Assembly: GCA_021773035.1 (NCBI GenBank)
Contig: JAJFKU010000063.1
Location: forward strand, 248,001 to 312,000
DNA from: Woeseiaceae bacterium
GTDB lineage: Bacteria > Pseudomonadota > Gammaproteobacteria > Steroidobacterales > Woeseiaceae
Direction of reading: 5' to 3'
Length of the DNA stretch: 64,000 nucleotides
Each line of letters opens with the position of its first letter. Within the stretch, counting starts at the first letter, position 1. The notes under the pieces are model-generated. The model searched no databases. It was given only the letters and a program-made list of their open reading frames with translations, and was not told the origin of the DNA. A program made the translations under genes and the position numbers. Positions 43,978 to 51,634 of the stretch are shown here, in pieces.

Positions 43978-44946
43978 ATGAAAGGACACCACATCAAGAT
44001 AATTATCGCTTTTTGTATTCTGATTCTGAGCGCGGTGCCCGCCGTAGCTCAGTCGGATTGGCCGAATCGTCCTGTGACGATTATCGTGCCGGCCGGTGCA
44101 GGCGGTGGCACAGACCAGACTGCGAGGATGTTGGCCAAACGCCTTAAAGAGAAATTTGGCCAGCCGTTCAACATCGTTAATCAAGGGCAAGGTAGCGGCG
44201 TTGTCGGCATCCGATCTATCGCTGATTCCGAACCAGACGGCTACAGCTTGGGTGTTATCTACAATTTCGCCCATTACCTGCCAATGGGGCAGGCAAATTT
44301 ATCGGTCCGTGATTTCACCGCGATCGCGCAATACAACTTCGATCCCGCAGGTTTTCATGTTCACGCCGATAGTGACTGGCGTTCACTTCCAGAAGCACTC
44401 GATGCGATTAAGGCGGACCCGACCGCCTATTCGATTGCGTGTGGCGGTGGTTGTGGCGGCTCCTGGCCAATCGCTGTGCTGACGCTTTTTGACAAATGGG
44501 GGATTGATCTTGAGCAACTGAAAATGATCCCCGGGCAGGGAGCGGCTGCGGCACTTCAGGATCTTGCCGCCGGCGGAATGGATGTCGTACCCAGTTCGGT
44601 CGCCGAGGCCGGACCTTTGATCGCGGCTGGCAGAATCAGGGGTCTGGCGGTTTTTGGCGGGCAACGCCTGTCTGCTTTCCCGAATGTTCCGACGCTCGAG
44701 GAGCTTACGGATATCAAACTGCCACTCGGTGCCTGGCGGGGCCTCGTAGGACCTGCCGGTCTACCCGACGGCATATCGGCAAAACTCGAAAAGGCGATGC
44801 AGGAAATTGTCTCTTCCGACGATTGGCGACTTGAAATGGCAGAGCGTGGCTTCGGTGTTCAGTGGCGCTCAATAACAGAATTTGAGGCTTTCATGTTGCA
44901 GCAGCAGTGCGAGGTACGTGCAATTCTTGAGGATTTCAGTCTCTAG
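43978..44946 (+). CDS. tripartite tricarboxylate transporter substrate-binding protein (TctC family)
   Basis: The 322-aa periplasmic protein has a signal peptide (HIKIIIAFCILILSAVPAVAQ). The TctC/Bug fold follows, with the typical opening WPNRPVTIIVPAGAGGGTDQTARMLA, the glycine-rich ligand loop, and KMIPGQGAAAALQDLAAGGMD. TctC proteins deliver carboxylates such as citrate, tartrate or sugar acids to the TctAB membrane pair encoded next. Because galactonate enzymes follow, galactonate or a related aldonate is the probable ligand. I prefer the ATG at 43978; a GTG at 43966 would put the operator-like palindrome directly in the ribosome binding region. Confidence 0.9.
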   Translation: MKGHHIKIIIAFCILILSAVPAVAQSDWPNRPVTIIVPAGAGGGTDQTARMLAKRLKEKFGQPFNIVNQGQGSGVVGIRSIADSEPDGYSLGVIYNFAHYLPMGQANLSVRDFTAIAQYNFDPAGFHVHADSDWRSLPEALDAIKADPTAYSIACGGGCGGSWPIAVLTLFDKWGIDLEQLKMIPGQGAAAALQDLAAGGMDVVPSSVAEAGPLIAAGRIRGLAVFGGQRLSAFPNVPTLEELTDIKLPLGAWRGLVGPAGLPDGISAKLEKAMQEIVSSDDWRLEMAERGFGVQWRSITEFEAFMLQQQCEVRAILEDFSL

Positions 44947-44964
44947 ACTGAATCAGGGCAGGTA

Positions 44965-45462
44965 ATGAAATTCGACGACGCGATTAACGGAATAGTGGCG
45001 ATAGCCTTCGGCGGAGCATTAATAGTGCTGGCGCGAAACTTTCCCGAAGTTCGGCATATCGATTTTGGACCGGGCCTGTTGCCCACATTAGTTGGAACTG
45101 GGCTGATCATCGCGGGCACTGTTTTGCTGCTTCGTCGATTGTTCTCTGCGCATGGCAAGCAGGTTGGCTGGGTCAGTGTAGATCGCGGCGAGGGAAGTGA
45201 TAGCTTACGAGGGCTGGCCGCTATGGCGCTGCAGATTGCTGCGGTCGTGTTCTATATTGTGGCAGTCAAATACCTCGGTTTTCTAATCACGATGCCGATC
45301 GTCCTTTTTTGCCTCATCTGGTGGTTCGATCGGCGCATAGTTCGTGCGGCTGTCGTCGCAATCGTCGGATCGATAGTGATCCACAGTTTCTTCTATCAGA
45401 TCATGTCGGTGCCCTTACCGTGGGGTCTGATGGAACCTTATGCGAGGGTCCTGACTTGGTAA
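44965..45462 (+). CDS. tripartite tricarboxylate transporter small membrane subunit (TctB family)
   Basis: The 165-aa protein has four hydrophobic helices and the TctB opening DDAINGIVAIAFGGALIVLARNFP with the FGPGLLPTLVG motif after helix 1. It is the small membrane partner of TctA. It lies 18 bases after tctC and overlaps or abuts the tctA start. Length is normal. Confidence 0.88.
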   Translation: MKFDDAINGIVAIAFGGALIVLARNFPEVRHIDFGPGLLPTLVGTGLIIAGTVLLLRRLFSAHGKQVGWVSVDRGEGSDSLRGLAAMALQIAAVVFYIVAVKYLGFLITMPIVLFCLIWWFDRRIVRAAVVAIVGSIVIHSFFYQIMSVPLPWGLMEPYARVLTW

Positions 45463-45476
45463 TTCTGGACGCCTTT

Positions 45477-46964
45477 ATGTCGCTTTTGACACCAATGACG
45501 TTACTGGTGATGCTCGCCAGCGCGATCTACGGCTTGAGCGTTGGCGCCATTCCGGGTTTCACAGCGTCAATGGCCGTGGCCCTTGTTGTACCGGTGAGTT
45601 ATTTCCTCGATCCAATCCCCGCTCTGGCAGGAGTGGTGACCCTGGCGGCGATGGCAATTTTTGCCGGGGACATTCCTGGCGCTCTGTTGCGCATTCCCGG
45701 AACGCCCGCATCCGCCGCGTACGTTGACGAGTCTTACTTGATGACTCAGAGAGGTGAGGCAGAACTCGCTCTTGGTACGGGACTTATCTGCTCAGCAATT
45801 GGTGGAGTTTTTGGCGCACTTGTGCTGATTATCGCAGCGCCATCTTTAGCGGAGATCGCACTGCAGTTTACGAGCTTTGAATACTTCTGGCTGGCCTGTC
45901 TTGGTTTAACCGCTGCGATCGGCGTATCTGTGGGGCACCCGGCTAAGGGGGCGATCTCCCTGTTTCTGGGTCTTGCGATCGCTATGATTGGCCTGGATCC
46001 GGTTGCGGGTTTACCGAGGTTTACGTTTGGGCGGCCTGAGTTGGTCGGCGGCCTGGGGTTTATTCCGGTGTTAATCGGGCTTTTTGCTGTGTCACAGATC
46101 CTCCGGTTTTCCCTGTCACCGGACGTCGATAATAATTTGCATAAATCAGCTCAAAGAGCACCGGTTACCGGGCTTCTTAGTGGCGTTCTGAGCCATGTCA
46201 GGCGCCTCAAATGGTCAATCATGCGCGGCTGCGGTATTGGTACTGTTGTCGGCGCCATTCCAGGCGCTGGCGCAGACATCGCCGCCTACATTTCCTATGC
46301 CAGTGCCAAGGCACTGTCTAAGCAACGCGATGTATTTGGCACCGGAACACTGGACGGAATCGCACCTGCGACGGCGGCAAATAATGCATCTGTTGGCGGA
46401 GCCCTGGTGCCAGCCACGGTGTTCGGTATTCCGGGCGACAGCCTGACAGCAATCGTCATCGGTATACTGTACATGAAAGGCTTAAACCCGGGCCCAATGG
46501 TTTTTTTGTTAAAGGCGGATTTAATCTACGCCGTGTTTATCGCTTTTCTGATCGCGAACATCATGATCATCCCGTTGGGTTTTCTGGCGATCAGGTTGTT
46601 TCGCCATATTGTTTCAATTCCGCGGACGGTTCTGATGCCGCTGGTCCTCGCCGCTTGCATAGTTGGATCTTTTGCGGTCGAGAACACGACCTTTGCGGTC
46701 ACGACCATGTTGGTTATGGGCGTAGTTGGTTTCTATATGGAAGAAAACGGTATTCCGCTCGCGCCTGCCATTCTGGGAGTCGTGCTTGGTCCGCTGCTGG
46801 AAGAAATGTTTTTGACATCTCTCATTAAATCCAGTGGCAGTCTTTCGGCTTTCTTTGAGCGGCCACTAGCAGGTGCCATCGGGGCCGTCGTTATCGCGCT
46901 ATGGTTGCTTCCGGTACTGCTGGCCGGTAGGCGCTTTGTCATTCGTTATTGGAGTAAGTCTTGA
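45477..46964 (+). CDS. tripartite tricarboxylate transporter large membrane subunit (TctA family)
   Basis: The 495-aa integral membrane protein has about 12 helices and the TctA signatures: GLSVGAIPGFTASMAVALVVP near the start and GTVVGAIPGAGADIAAYISY in the second half, showing the internal duplication. Together with TctC and TctB it forms a sodium- or proton-coupled carboxylate importer. I choose the ATG at 45477 (MSLLTPMTLL). A TTG at 45456 overlapping the tctB stop is possible, and the longer frame from 45309 lies within tctB. Confidence 0.92.
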   Translation: MSLLTPMTLLVMLASAIYGLSVGAIPGFTASMAVALVVPVSYFLDPIPALAGVVTLAAMAIFAGDIPGALLRIPGTPASAAYVDESYLMTQRGEAELALGTGLICSAIGGVFGALVLIIAAPSLAEIALQFTSFEYFWLACLGLTAAIGVSVGHPAKGAISLFLGLAIAMIGLDPVAGLPRFTFGRPELVGGLGFIPVLIGLFAVSQILRFSLSPDVDNNLHKSAQRAPVTGLLSGVLSHVRRLKWSIMRGCGIGTVVGAIPGAGADIAAYISYASAKALSKQRDVFGTGTLDGIAPATAANNASVGGALVPATVFGIPGDSLTAIVIGILYMKGLNPGPMVFLLKADLIYAVFIAFLIANIMIIPLGFLAIRLFRHIVSIPRTVLMPLVLAACIVGSFAVENTTFAVTTMLVMGVVGFYMEENGIPLAPAILGVVLGPLLEEMFLTSLIKSSGSLSAFFERPLAGAIGAVVIALWLLPVLLAGRRFVIRYWSKS

Positions 46965-47683
46965 AGAAGAACCGAGTATCAGGCAATGAAGACGCATTGC
47001 GTAGCCTTACCGATGAGGCTTACCGCCTGATTGAAGAAATGGTGGTTACACTCCGGTTGGCACCGGGTTCGGTCGTGACAGAACAAGCGCTTTGCAAGGA
47101 TCTGGACATTGGCAGGACCCCCGTACGGGAGGCGCTGGTGCGATTGAAGCAAGACGGACTGGTTGTGGTTGTTCCACGTCGCGGAATTCTCGTGCGTCCG
47201 ATCGAAACCACCGAATCACTGATGACTCTCGAAGTACGACATCTGGTTGAGACCCTGATAGTCGAGCGGGCGGCACGTCTTAGCAACGATGTCGACCGAC
47301 ACAGATTCAGGCACCTGGCTGACAAGATAGAAGAGGCGGCTAAGGACAAGGCTTTCGTCAGATTCATGCGACTCGATCATTCGTTCAATACGTTAGTGGC
47401 AGAGTGTGCTCAACACCCCGTCGCTCAAAAGGTGATCGCACCGCTGCATGCCGTTTCACGTCGACTTGGTTTCTACTACGCACAGTGGTATGCCGGAAGT
47501 ATCGAGGAAACAGGACATGCTCACGCTAACATCATGCGTGCAATCGCTGCGGGTGACGAGGTCACCGCTCGGCAAGAGCTGGAGAAGTTACTTGAACTGA
47601 CGCGAAAAATCGCCCTGGGTATCGAAGAAGAACTACTGGAGGATGCATCTCACACGGAGTCGGGCGACGGACGCAAATCATGA
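46961..47683 (+). CDS. GntR family regulator with FCD domain (DgoR-like position)
   Basis: The 240-aa protein has an N-terminal GntR winged helix (about 10-78, with CKDLDIGRTPVREALVRLKQDGLVVVVPRRGILV). The C-terminal FCD domain (about 90-215) has the metal-ligand contexts RLDHSFNTLVAE and ETGHAHANIMRAI. FCD regulators usually sense sugar acids, and E. coli DgoR, the galactonate repressor, is of this type. It sits between the transporter and the galactonate enzymes and so probably controls them. The TTG start at 46961 overlaps the tctA stop, with GGAG ten bases before it. Confidence 0.9.
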   Translation: MKKNRVSGNEDALRSLTDEAYRLIEEMVVTLRLAPGSVVTEQALCKDLDIGRTPVREALVRLKQDGLVVVVPRRGILVRPIETTESLMTLEVRHLVETLIVERAARLSNDVDRHRFRHLADKIEEAAKDKAFVRFMRLDHSFNTLVAECAQHPVAQKVIAPLHAVSRRLGFYYAQWYAGSIEETGHAHANIMRAIAAGDEVTARQELEKLLELTRKIALGIEEELLEDASHTESGDGRKS

Positions 47684-48669
47684 GGGTTGTGCTGTATGGA
47701 AGCCCCGTCAAATCTTTCGGCGAATTCTTACAGAAGCGTTTGACCAAGGGGTTTGAACTGACCGCGGTCGACTACGACGCAAGTGAGCAGGAACTTGAGA
47801 CGGCTTTCGCCGGGGCAGAGGCTGTAATTGCCGTGCGTTTTGACGCAAGAATACCGCGTGTGCCGTCGCTGAAACTGGTGCAGGTTCCCGGCGTCGGGTG
47901 TGATGAAATCGATATTTCGTTGCTGCCACCGGAGGCCGCGCTTTGCAATGTTTATGGACATGGGGATGCAGTCGCAGAGTACGTCCTGCTGGGCATGTTG
48001 CAGTGGTGCCATCGATTCTGCGAAGCCGACGCCAGTTTTCGATCTGGCGGGTGGGAACGAAGTAGCCGTTTTCAGGCACCCCCGCACCGCGAATTATCAG
48101 GAAGCGTTGTGGGCATCGTTGGCTACGGCCTGATCGGACGAGCCGTTGCGGCACATTTGCAGGGCTTCAACGTGACGACATTGGTCTGTAACCGCAGTAA
48201 ACCCGTACAGGACACGTTGCATAGCAGGTCGTACTCGTTAGACGAATTGAGCGACATGGTAGCGACCTGTGATTTTCTTGTCGTCTCGATCGCGCTGACA
48301 CCGGAAACGACCGACCTGATCAACAAGAACCAGTTGATCGCGATGAGGCCGGATGCCGTGTTGGTGAATGTGGCGCGTGGCCCGGTGATCAATGAGGACG
48401 CACTTTTTGATGCGTTGAAGGATGGCGAGATCGGAGGGGCGGTGCTTGACGTCTGGTACAACTACCCGAGCAGTACGGAGGATCGGTTTGCAAGGCCGTC
48501 GTCTCACGATTTCACGAAACTACAGAATGTCTATATGACACCGCATATCTCGGGATGGACCGAAGGCACAGTGGAGCGTCGCTGGAACGCTATTGCGGAA
48601 AACCTGATGCGTCTTGGGAGAGGAGAAGTACTCTTGAACGTTGTGAACAGCGGGGCGAGCCAGCCATGA
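47680..48669 (+). CDS. D-isomer-specific 2-hydroxyacid dehydrogenase family protein
   Basis: The 329-aa protein has the family's Rossmann domain with GYGLIG (148-153), the substrate Arg233 in VNVARGPV and His289 in TPHISGW. The catalytic acid position, normally Glu in a DVFxxEP phrase, reads Tyr262 in DVWYNYP, so the proton relay differs from lactate or phosphoglycerate dehydrogenases; formate dehydrogenases also deviate here. The gene overlaps the regulator and dgoD by four bases each, so it acts in the same pathway, perhaps on an aldonate or other sugar-derived hydroxyacid. Substrate is unknown. Confidence 0.85.
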   Translation: MRVVLYGSPVKSFGEFLQKRLTKGFELTAVDYDASEQELETAFAGAEAVIAVRFDARIPRVPSLKLVQVPGVGCDEIDISLLPPEAALCNVYGHGDAVAEYVLLGMLQWCHRFCEADASFRSGGWERSSRFQAPPHRELSGSVVGIVGYGLIGRAVAAHLQGFNVTTLVCNRSKPVQDTLHSRSYSLDELSDMVATCDFLVVSIALTPETTDLINKNQLIAMRPDAVLVNVARGPVINEDALFDALKDGEIGGAVLDVWYNYPSSTEDRFARPSSHDFTKLQNVYMTPHISGWTEGTVERRWNAIAENLMRLGRGEVLLNVVNSGASQP

Positions 48670-49814
48670 AAATCACAGATTTGAAAACTTTCCTGGTGGC
48701 ACCCAGGTGGCTGTTTCTGAAAATTGAAACCAGTGAGGGCATCAGTGGTTGGGGCGAACCGGTCTTGGAAGGTCATGCTGAAACCCTGGCTGCAAAAATC
48801 GCTGAGTTCAAGGAATTCCTGATTGGCCGTGATCCGCTGATGATCGAGGATACGTGGCAGCTCTTGTATCGCAATGGCTGCTATCGTGGCGGGCCGGTTT
48901 TGATGAGCGCCATTTCGGGAATCGACGTGGCTCTCTGGGACATCAAAGGAAAATTCCACGATGCTCCTGTACACGCGTTGCTTGGCGGCAAAGTACGTGA
49001 CAGGGTTCGCAGCTATTGCTGGATCGGCGGTGACCGCCCGTCGAACCTCATAGCTGATGCCCGAAAGCTGCAAACGCAGGGTTTCGATGCCGTTAAGTTT
49101 AACGCTTGTGCAGAACTGCAGATCGTCGACACCTATAAGAAGATCGAATCAATCGTCGCGCAGATATCTGAACTGCGTGAAGCTGTCGGTAACGATATGG
49201 ACCTGGCGCTGGATTTTCATGGTCGTGCACATGCACCTATGGCGAAAATTCTCCTGAAAGAACTTGAACATGTGAGGCCGATGTTCGTTGAGGATGCCGT
49301 CGATTCGGCTCACCTCGATACGCTGGCAGATCTTGCCCGGAGTACATCGATTCCTTTGGCGGTCGGTGAGCGCTTGCACTCGCGATACGAATTCAAGCGC
49401 GTATTTGAGACACGCGCAGCCGGAGTCGTCAATCCCGATACGCTGCATGTTGGCGGAATATCTGAAACGGTTCGTATCGGCCGGTGGGCTGAAGCGTACG
49501 ATGTTGCACTGGCACCGCACTGCCCGTTGGGCCCGATCGCACTGGCAGCCTGCTTGCAGGTTGATGCAGTTTGTCACAATGCGTTCCTGCAGGAACAGAG
49601 TCTGGGAATCCACTACAACCAGGGCAATGACTTGTTGGACTACGTTGAGCCGGATGCAGGGTTTGAGCTGATTGACGGATCATTAACGATCCCGGATCGA
49701 CCCGGTCTGGGAATCGAAATCAATGAAGCGTATGTACAAGAGCAGTCGTTAAAAGGTCACGAATGGCGTGCACCGGTCTGGCGTCATTCCGATGGTTCGA
49801 TTTCGGAGTGGTAG
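48666..49814 (+). CDS. dgoD: D-galactonate dehydratase
   Basis: This enolase-superfamily enzyme dehydrates D-galactonate to 2-dehydro-3-deoxy-galactonate. The 382-aa protein aligns with E. coli DgoD from start to end by eye. It keeps the magnesium ligands Asp183 (ALDFHGR), Glu209 (FVED) and Glu235 (VGERLHSR) and the catalytic His185 and His285 (APHCPLGPIALAACL) at the same numbers. One local change is FVEDAVDSAH where E. coli has an IEEP phrase. The ATG at 48666 overlaps the dehydrogenase stop. The adjacent kinase and aldolase confirm the pathway. Confidence 0.93.
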   Translation: MKITDLKTFLVAPRWLFLKIETSEGISGWGEPVLEGHAETLAAKIAEFKEFLIGRDPLMIEDTWQLLYRNGCYRGGPVLMSAISGIDVALWDIKGKFHDAPVHALLGGKVRDRVRSYCWIGGDRPSNLIADARKLQTQGFDAVKFNACAELQIVDTYKKIESIVAQISELREAVGNDMDLALDFHGRAHAPMAKILLKELEHVRPMFVEDAVDSAHLDTLADLARSTSIPLAVGERLHSRYEFKRVFETRAAGVVNPDTLHVGGISETVRIGRWAEAYDVALAPHCPLGPIALAACLQVDAVCHNAFLQEQSLGIHYNQGNDLLDYVEPDAGFELIDGSLTIPDRPGLGIEINEAYVQEQSLKGHEWRAPVWRHSDGSISEW

Positions 49815-49818
49815 TGCG

Positions 49819-50799
49819 GTGCCGGCTTCTCCAGCACTGATTGCAGTCGATTGGGGAACAAGTTCGTTCCGCGCGTATTTGTTGTCGGGTAATGGAGCAT
49901 TGCTTGACCGCGTGACTCGTCCCGCTGGAATAATTACGGTTACGGATGGTAATTTCGCCTGTGTATTGCGAACAGTATGTGCAGCATGGATCGCGACATG
50001 CCCGGGCCTGCCGATTTTGATGTGCGGCATGATCGGAAGCCGCCAAGGCTGGCAAGAGGCGGAATATGTGTCTGGAGAAGTCGGTGCTGCGGAACTCGCT
50101 GCTGCGTCTGCCCTGATCAGGGGTGAGCCGGGTATTGTTCAAATCGTCCCCGGAATTCAAGCCCTCTCCTTCGATGGCGGACCTGACGTCATGCGCGGCG
50201 AGGAAACGATTCTCATTGGCGCTTTGGCAACTGGTGCGCCACGGACTGCTTTGTATTGCATGCCCGGGACTCATTCGAAATGGGTTTCGGTGTCGAATGG
50301 CAGAATAGGATCGTTTTCGACTTTTCTTACGGGTGAATTATTTGCGGTGCTGTCCGAAAGGTCGATTCTGTCCGACCTGATTGGCGATGACAAAGTTGCA
50401 ACAGACGAGTTACGCAAACAGTCTTTTCTCCGGGGGCTGGAAATGGCGGCCGAGCAAGCTCACTTGATGCACCAGCTGTTTTCTATCCGGGCGACGGTTT
50501 TGACCGGGACTGGCACCACGTTTGTCGTTGACGAGGTCTTGTCCGGCTTACTGATCGGCACAGAATTGATGTCGGTCTCCAGATACATAAAGCAGCACTC
50601 CGGGGCAGTAACATTGCTCGCGTCCGGTGCTATTTTGGAACGCTACAGTGAGGCCCTGGAGTACATGGGCCATGCGTCGGTGATTCACGACGCGGAACCA
50701 GCGTGCATAAGCGGTTTACATTCGGTTGCAGCGAACCTGGGCCTGATGCCTCCGGTCCCGGTTGCCAGTCCGATGACTCTTCGCAGGCCGCCGGCGTGA
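49819..50799 (+). CDS. dgoK: 2-dehydro-3-deoxygalactonokinase
   Basis: DgoK phosphorylates 2-dehydro-3-deoxy-galactonate. The 326-aa protein has the family opening LIAVDWGTSSFRAYLL, the GMIGSRQGWQEAEYV segment, CMPGTHSKWV and the C-terminal GSGxxF-like region GTELMSVSRYI. I choose the GTG at 49819 because it gives the normal N-terminus just five bases after dgoD; GGAG lies upstream. The stop overlaps the dgoA start (GTGA). Confidence 0.92.
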   Translation: MPASPALIAVDWGTSSFRAYLLSGNGALLDRVTRPAGIITVTDGNFACVLRTVCAAWIATCPGLPILMCGMIGSRQGWQEAEYVSGEVGAAELAAASALIRGEPGIVQIVPGIQALSFDGGPDVMRGEETILIGALATGAPRTALYCMPGTHSKWVSVSNGRIGSFSTFLTGELFAVLSERSILSDLIGDDKVATDELRKQSFLRGLEMAAEQAHLMHQLFSIRATVLTGTGTTFVVDEVLSGLLIGTELMSVSRYIKQHSGAVTLLASGAILERYSEALEYMGHASVIHDAEPACISGLHSVAANLGLMPPVPVASPMTLRRPPA

Positions 50800-51404
50800 G
50801 TCGTCCGCTGATTGCTATTTTGCGTGGCATTACGCCGAAAGACGCAGTACCTGTTGCCAATGCCCTCGTTGAGGCAGGTATCGAACGCATGGAGATTCCT
50901 CTCAACTCTCCCGAACCCTATGACAGTATTTCCGCTGTCGCAGACAGTGTCGGGCACTGTGCGTTGGTGGGTGCGGGAACCGTCACGACCATCGAAGAGG
51001 TGACGGCGGTCCGAAGAGCGGGCGGGCAGTTCATCGTTTCGCCAAATGCGGACACGCGGGTCATTCGCGCGACCAGGGATGCGGACATGCAGAGTATTCC
51101 TGGCGTGTTGACTCCCACGGAATGTTTCGCAGCGCTCGCGGCCGGTGCTGACGGGTTGAAGCTATTTCCTTCTTTCGTGCTGGGCGTGGACGGGCTCAAG
51201 GCGCTACGGGCTGTGTTACCGCCGAACACCGAGCTATTCATGGTCGGTGGTGTGGGTCACGAAAATATATCCGATTGGCTGCAGGCGGGTGCGGATGGCT
51301 TTGGTTTCGGTACCTCGATTTACACTCCCGGTTTCACGGTTGATGAACTACGCAGGCGGGCCGCCAAAATCGTCCAAATGTATGACCGTGCAACAATTAC
51401 GTAA
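50796..51404 (+). CDS. dgoA: 2-dehydro-3-deoxy-6-phosphogalactonate aldolase
   Basis: DgoA cleaves 2-dehydro-3-deoxy-6-phosphogalactonate to pyruvate and glyceraldehyde-3-phosphate, the last step of galactonate catabolism. The 202-aa class I aldolase has LIAILRGITPKDAVPVANAL, the catalytic Glu in GIERMEIPLNSP, the Schiff-base Lys in ADGLKLFPS and the phosphate loop MVGGVGHENISDWL. In this organism it is a separate gene, not fused to dgoD. The GTG start at 50796 overlaps dgoK. Confidence 0.93.
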   Translation: MSRPLIAILRGITPKDAVPVANALVEAGIERMEIPLNSPEPYDSISAVADSVGHCALVGAGTVTTIEEVTAVRRAGGQFIVSPNADTRVIRATRDADMQSIPGVLTPTECFAALAAGADGLKLFPSFVLGVDGLKALRAVLPPNTELFMVGGVGHENISDWLQAGADGFGFGTSIYTPGFTVDELRRRAAKIVQMYDRATIT

Positions 51405-51507
51405 TGTGTGACGGCCTATAATCCGCGCCATACCAATCCGGTAAAAAAACAGCAGTCTGGTGCAACGCAGCGATAACGAGCAGGGTCGATTGTCACAGTT
51501 TAGCTCC

Positions 51508-51520
51508 TGTGATATATTAA
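51508..51520 (+). promoter_or_regulatory. AT-rich palindromic motif, candidate operator (copy 2)
   Basis: TGTGATATATTAA differs from the motif before tctC (43952-43964) at one of 13 bases. It sits in the 230-base gap between dgoA and the TonB receptor, 114 bases before the receptor ATG. The same gap has a TATAAT at 51417-51422 that could be a -10 element. Sharing with tctC suggests a common regulator. Confidence 0.4.
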
Positions 51521-51634
51521 GACATATAACAAAATCGGTGAAGAGTCGGTCGACTGCGTTTGCAGCAAGCGGGGAATCCAGACCGATAGTGATGCGCCAT
51601 CCAGAACAAAATCACATAGTTGAGGACATTGTCG

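Noticed and set aside
49149..49613. 154-aa leftward frame in dgoD
   Set aside because: Shadow of an enzyme whose catalytic residues all fit; no homology.
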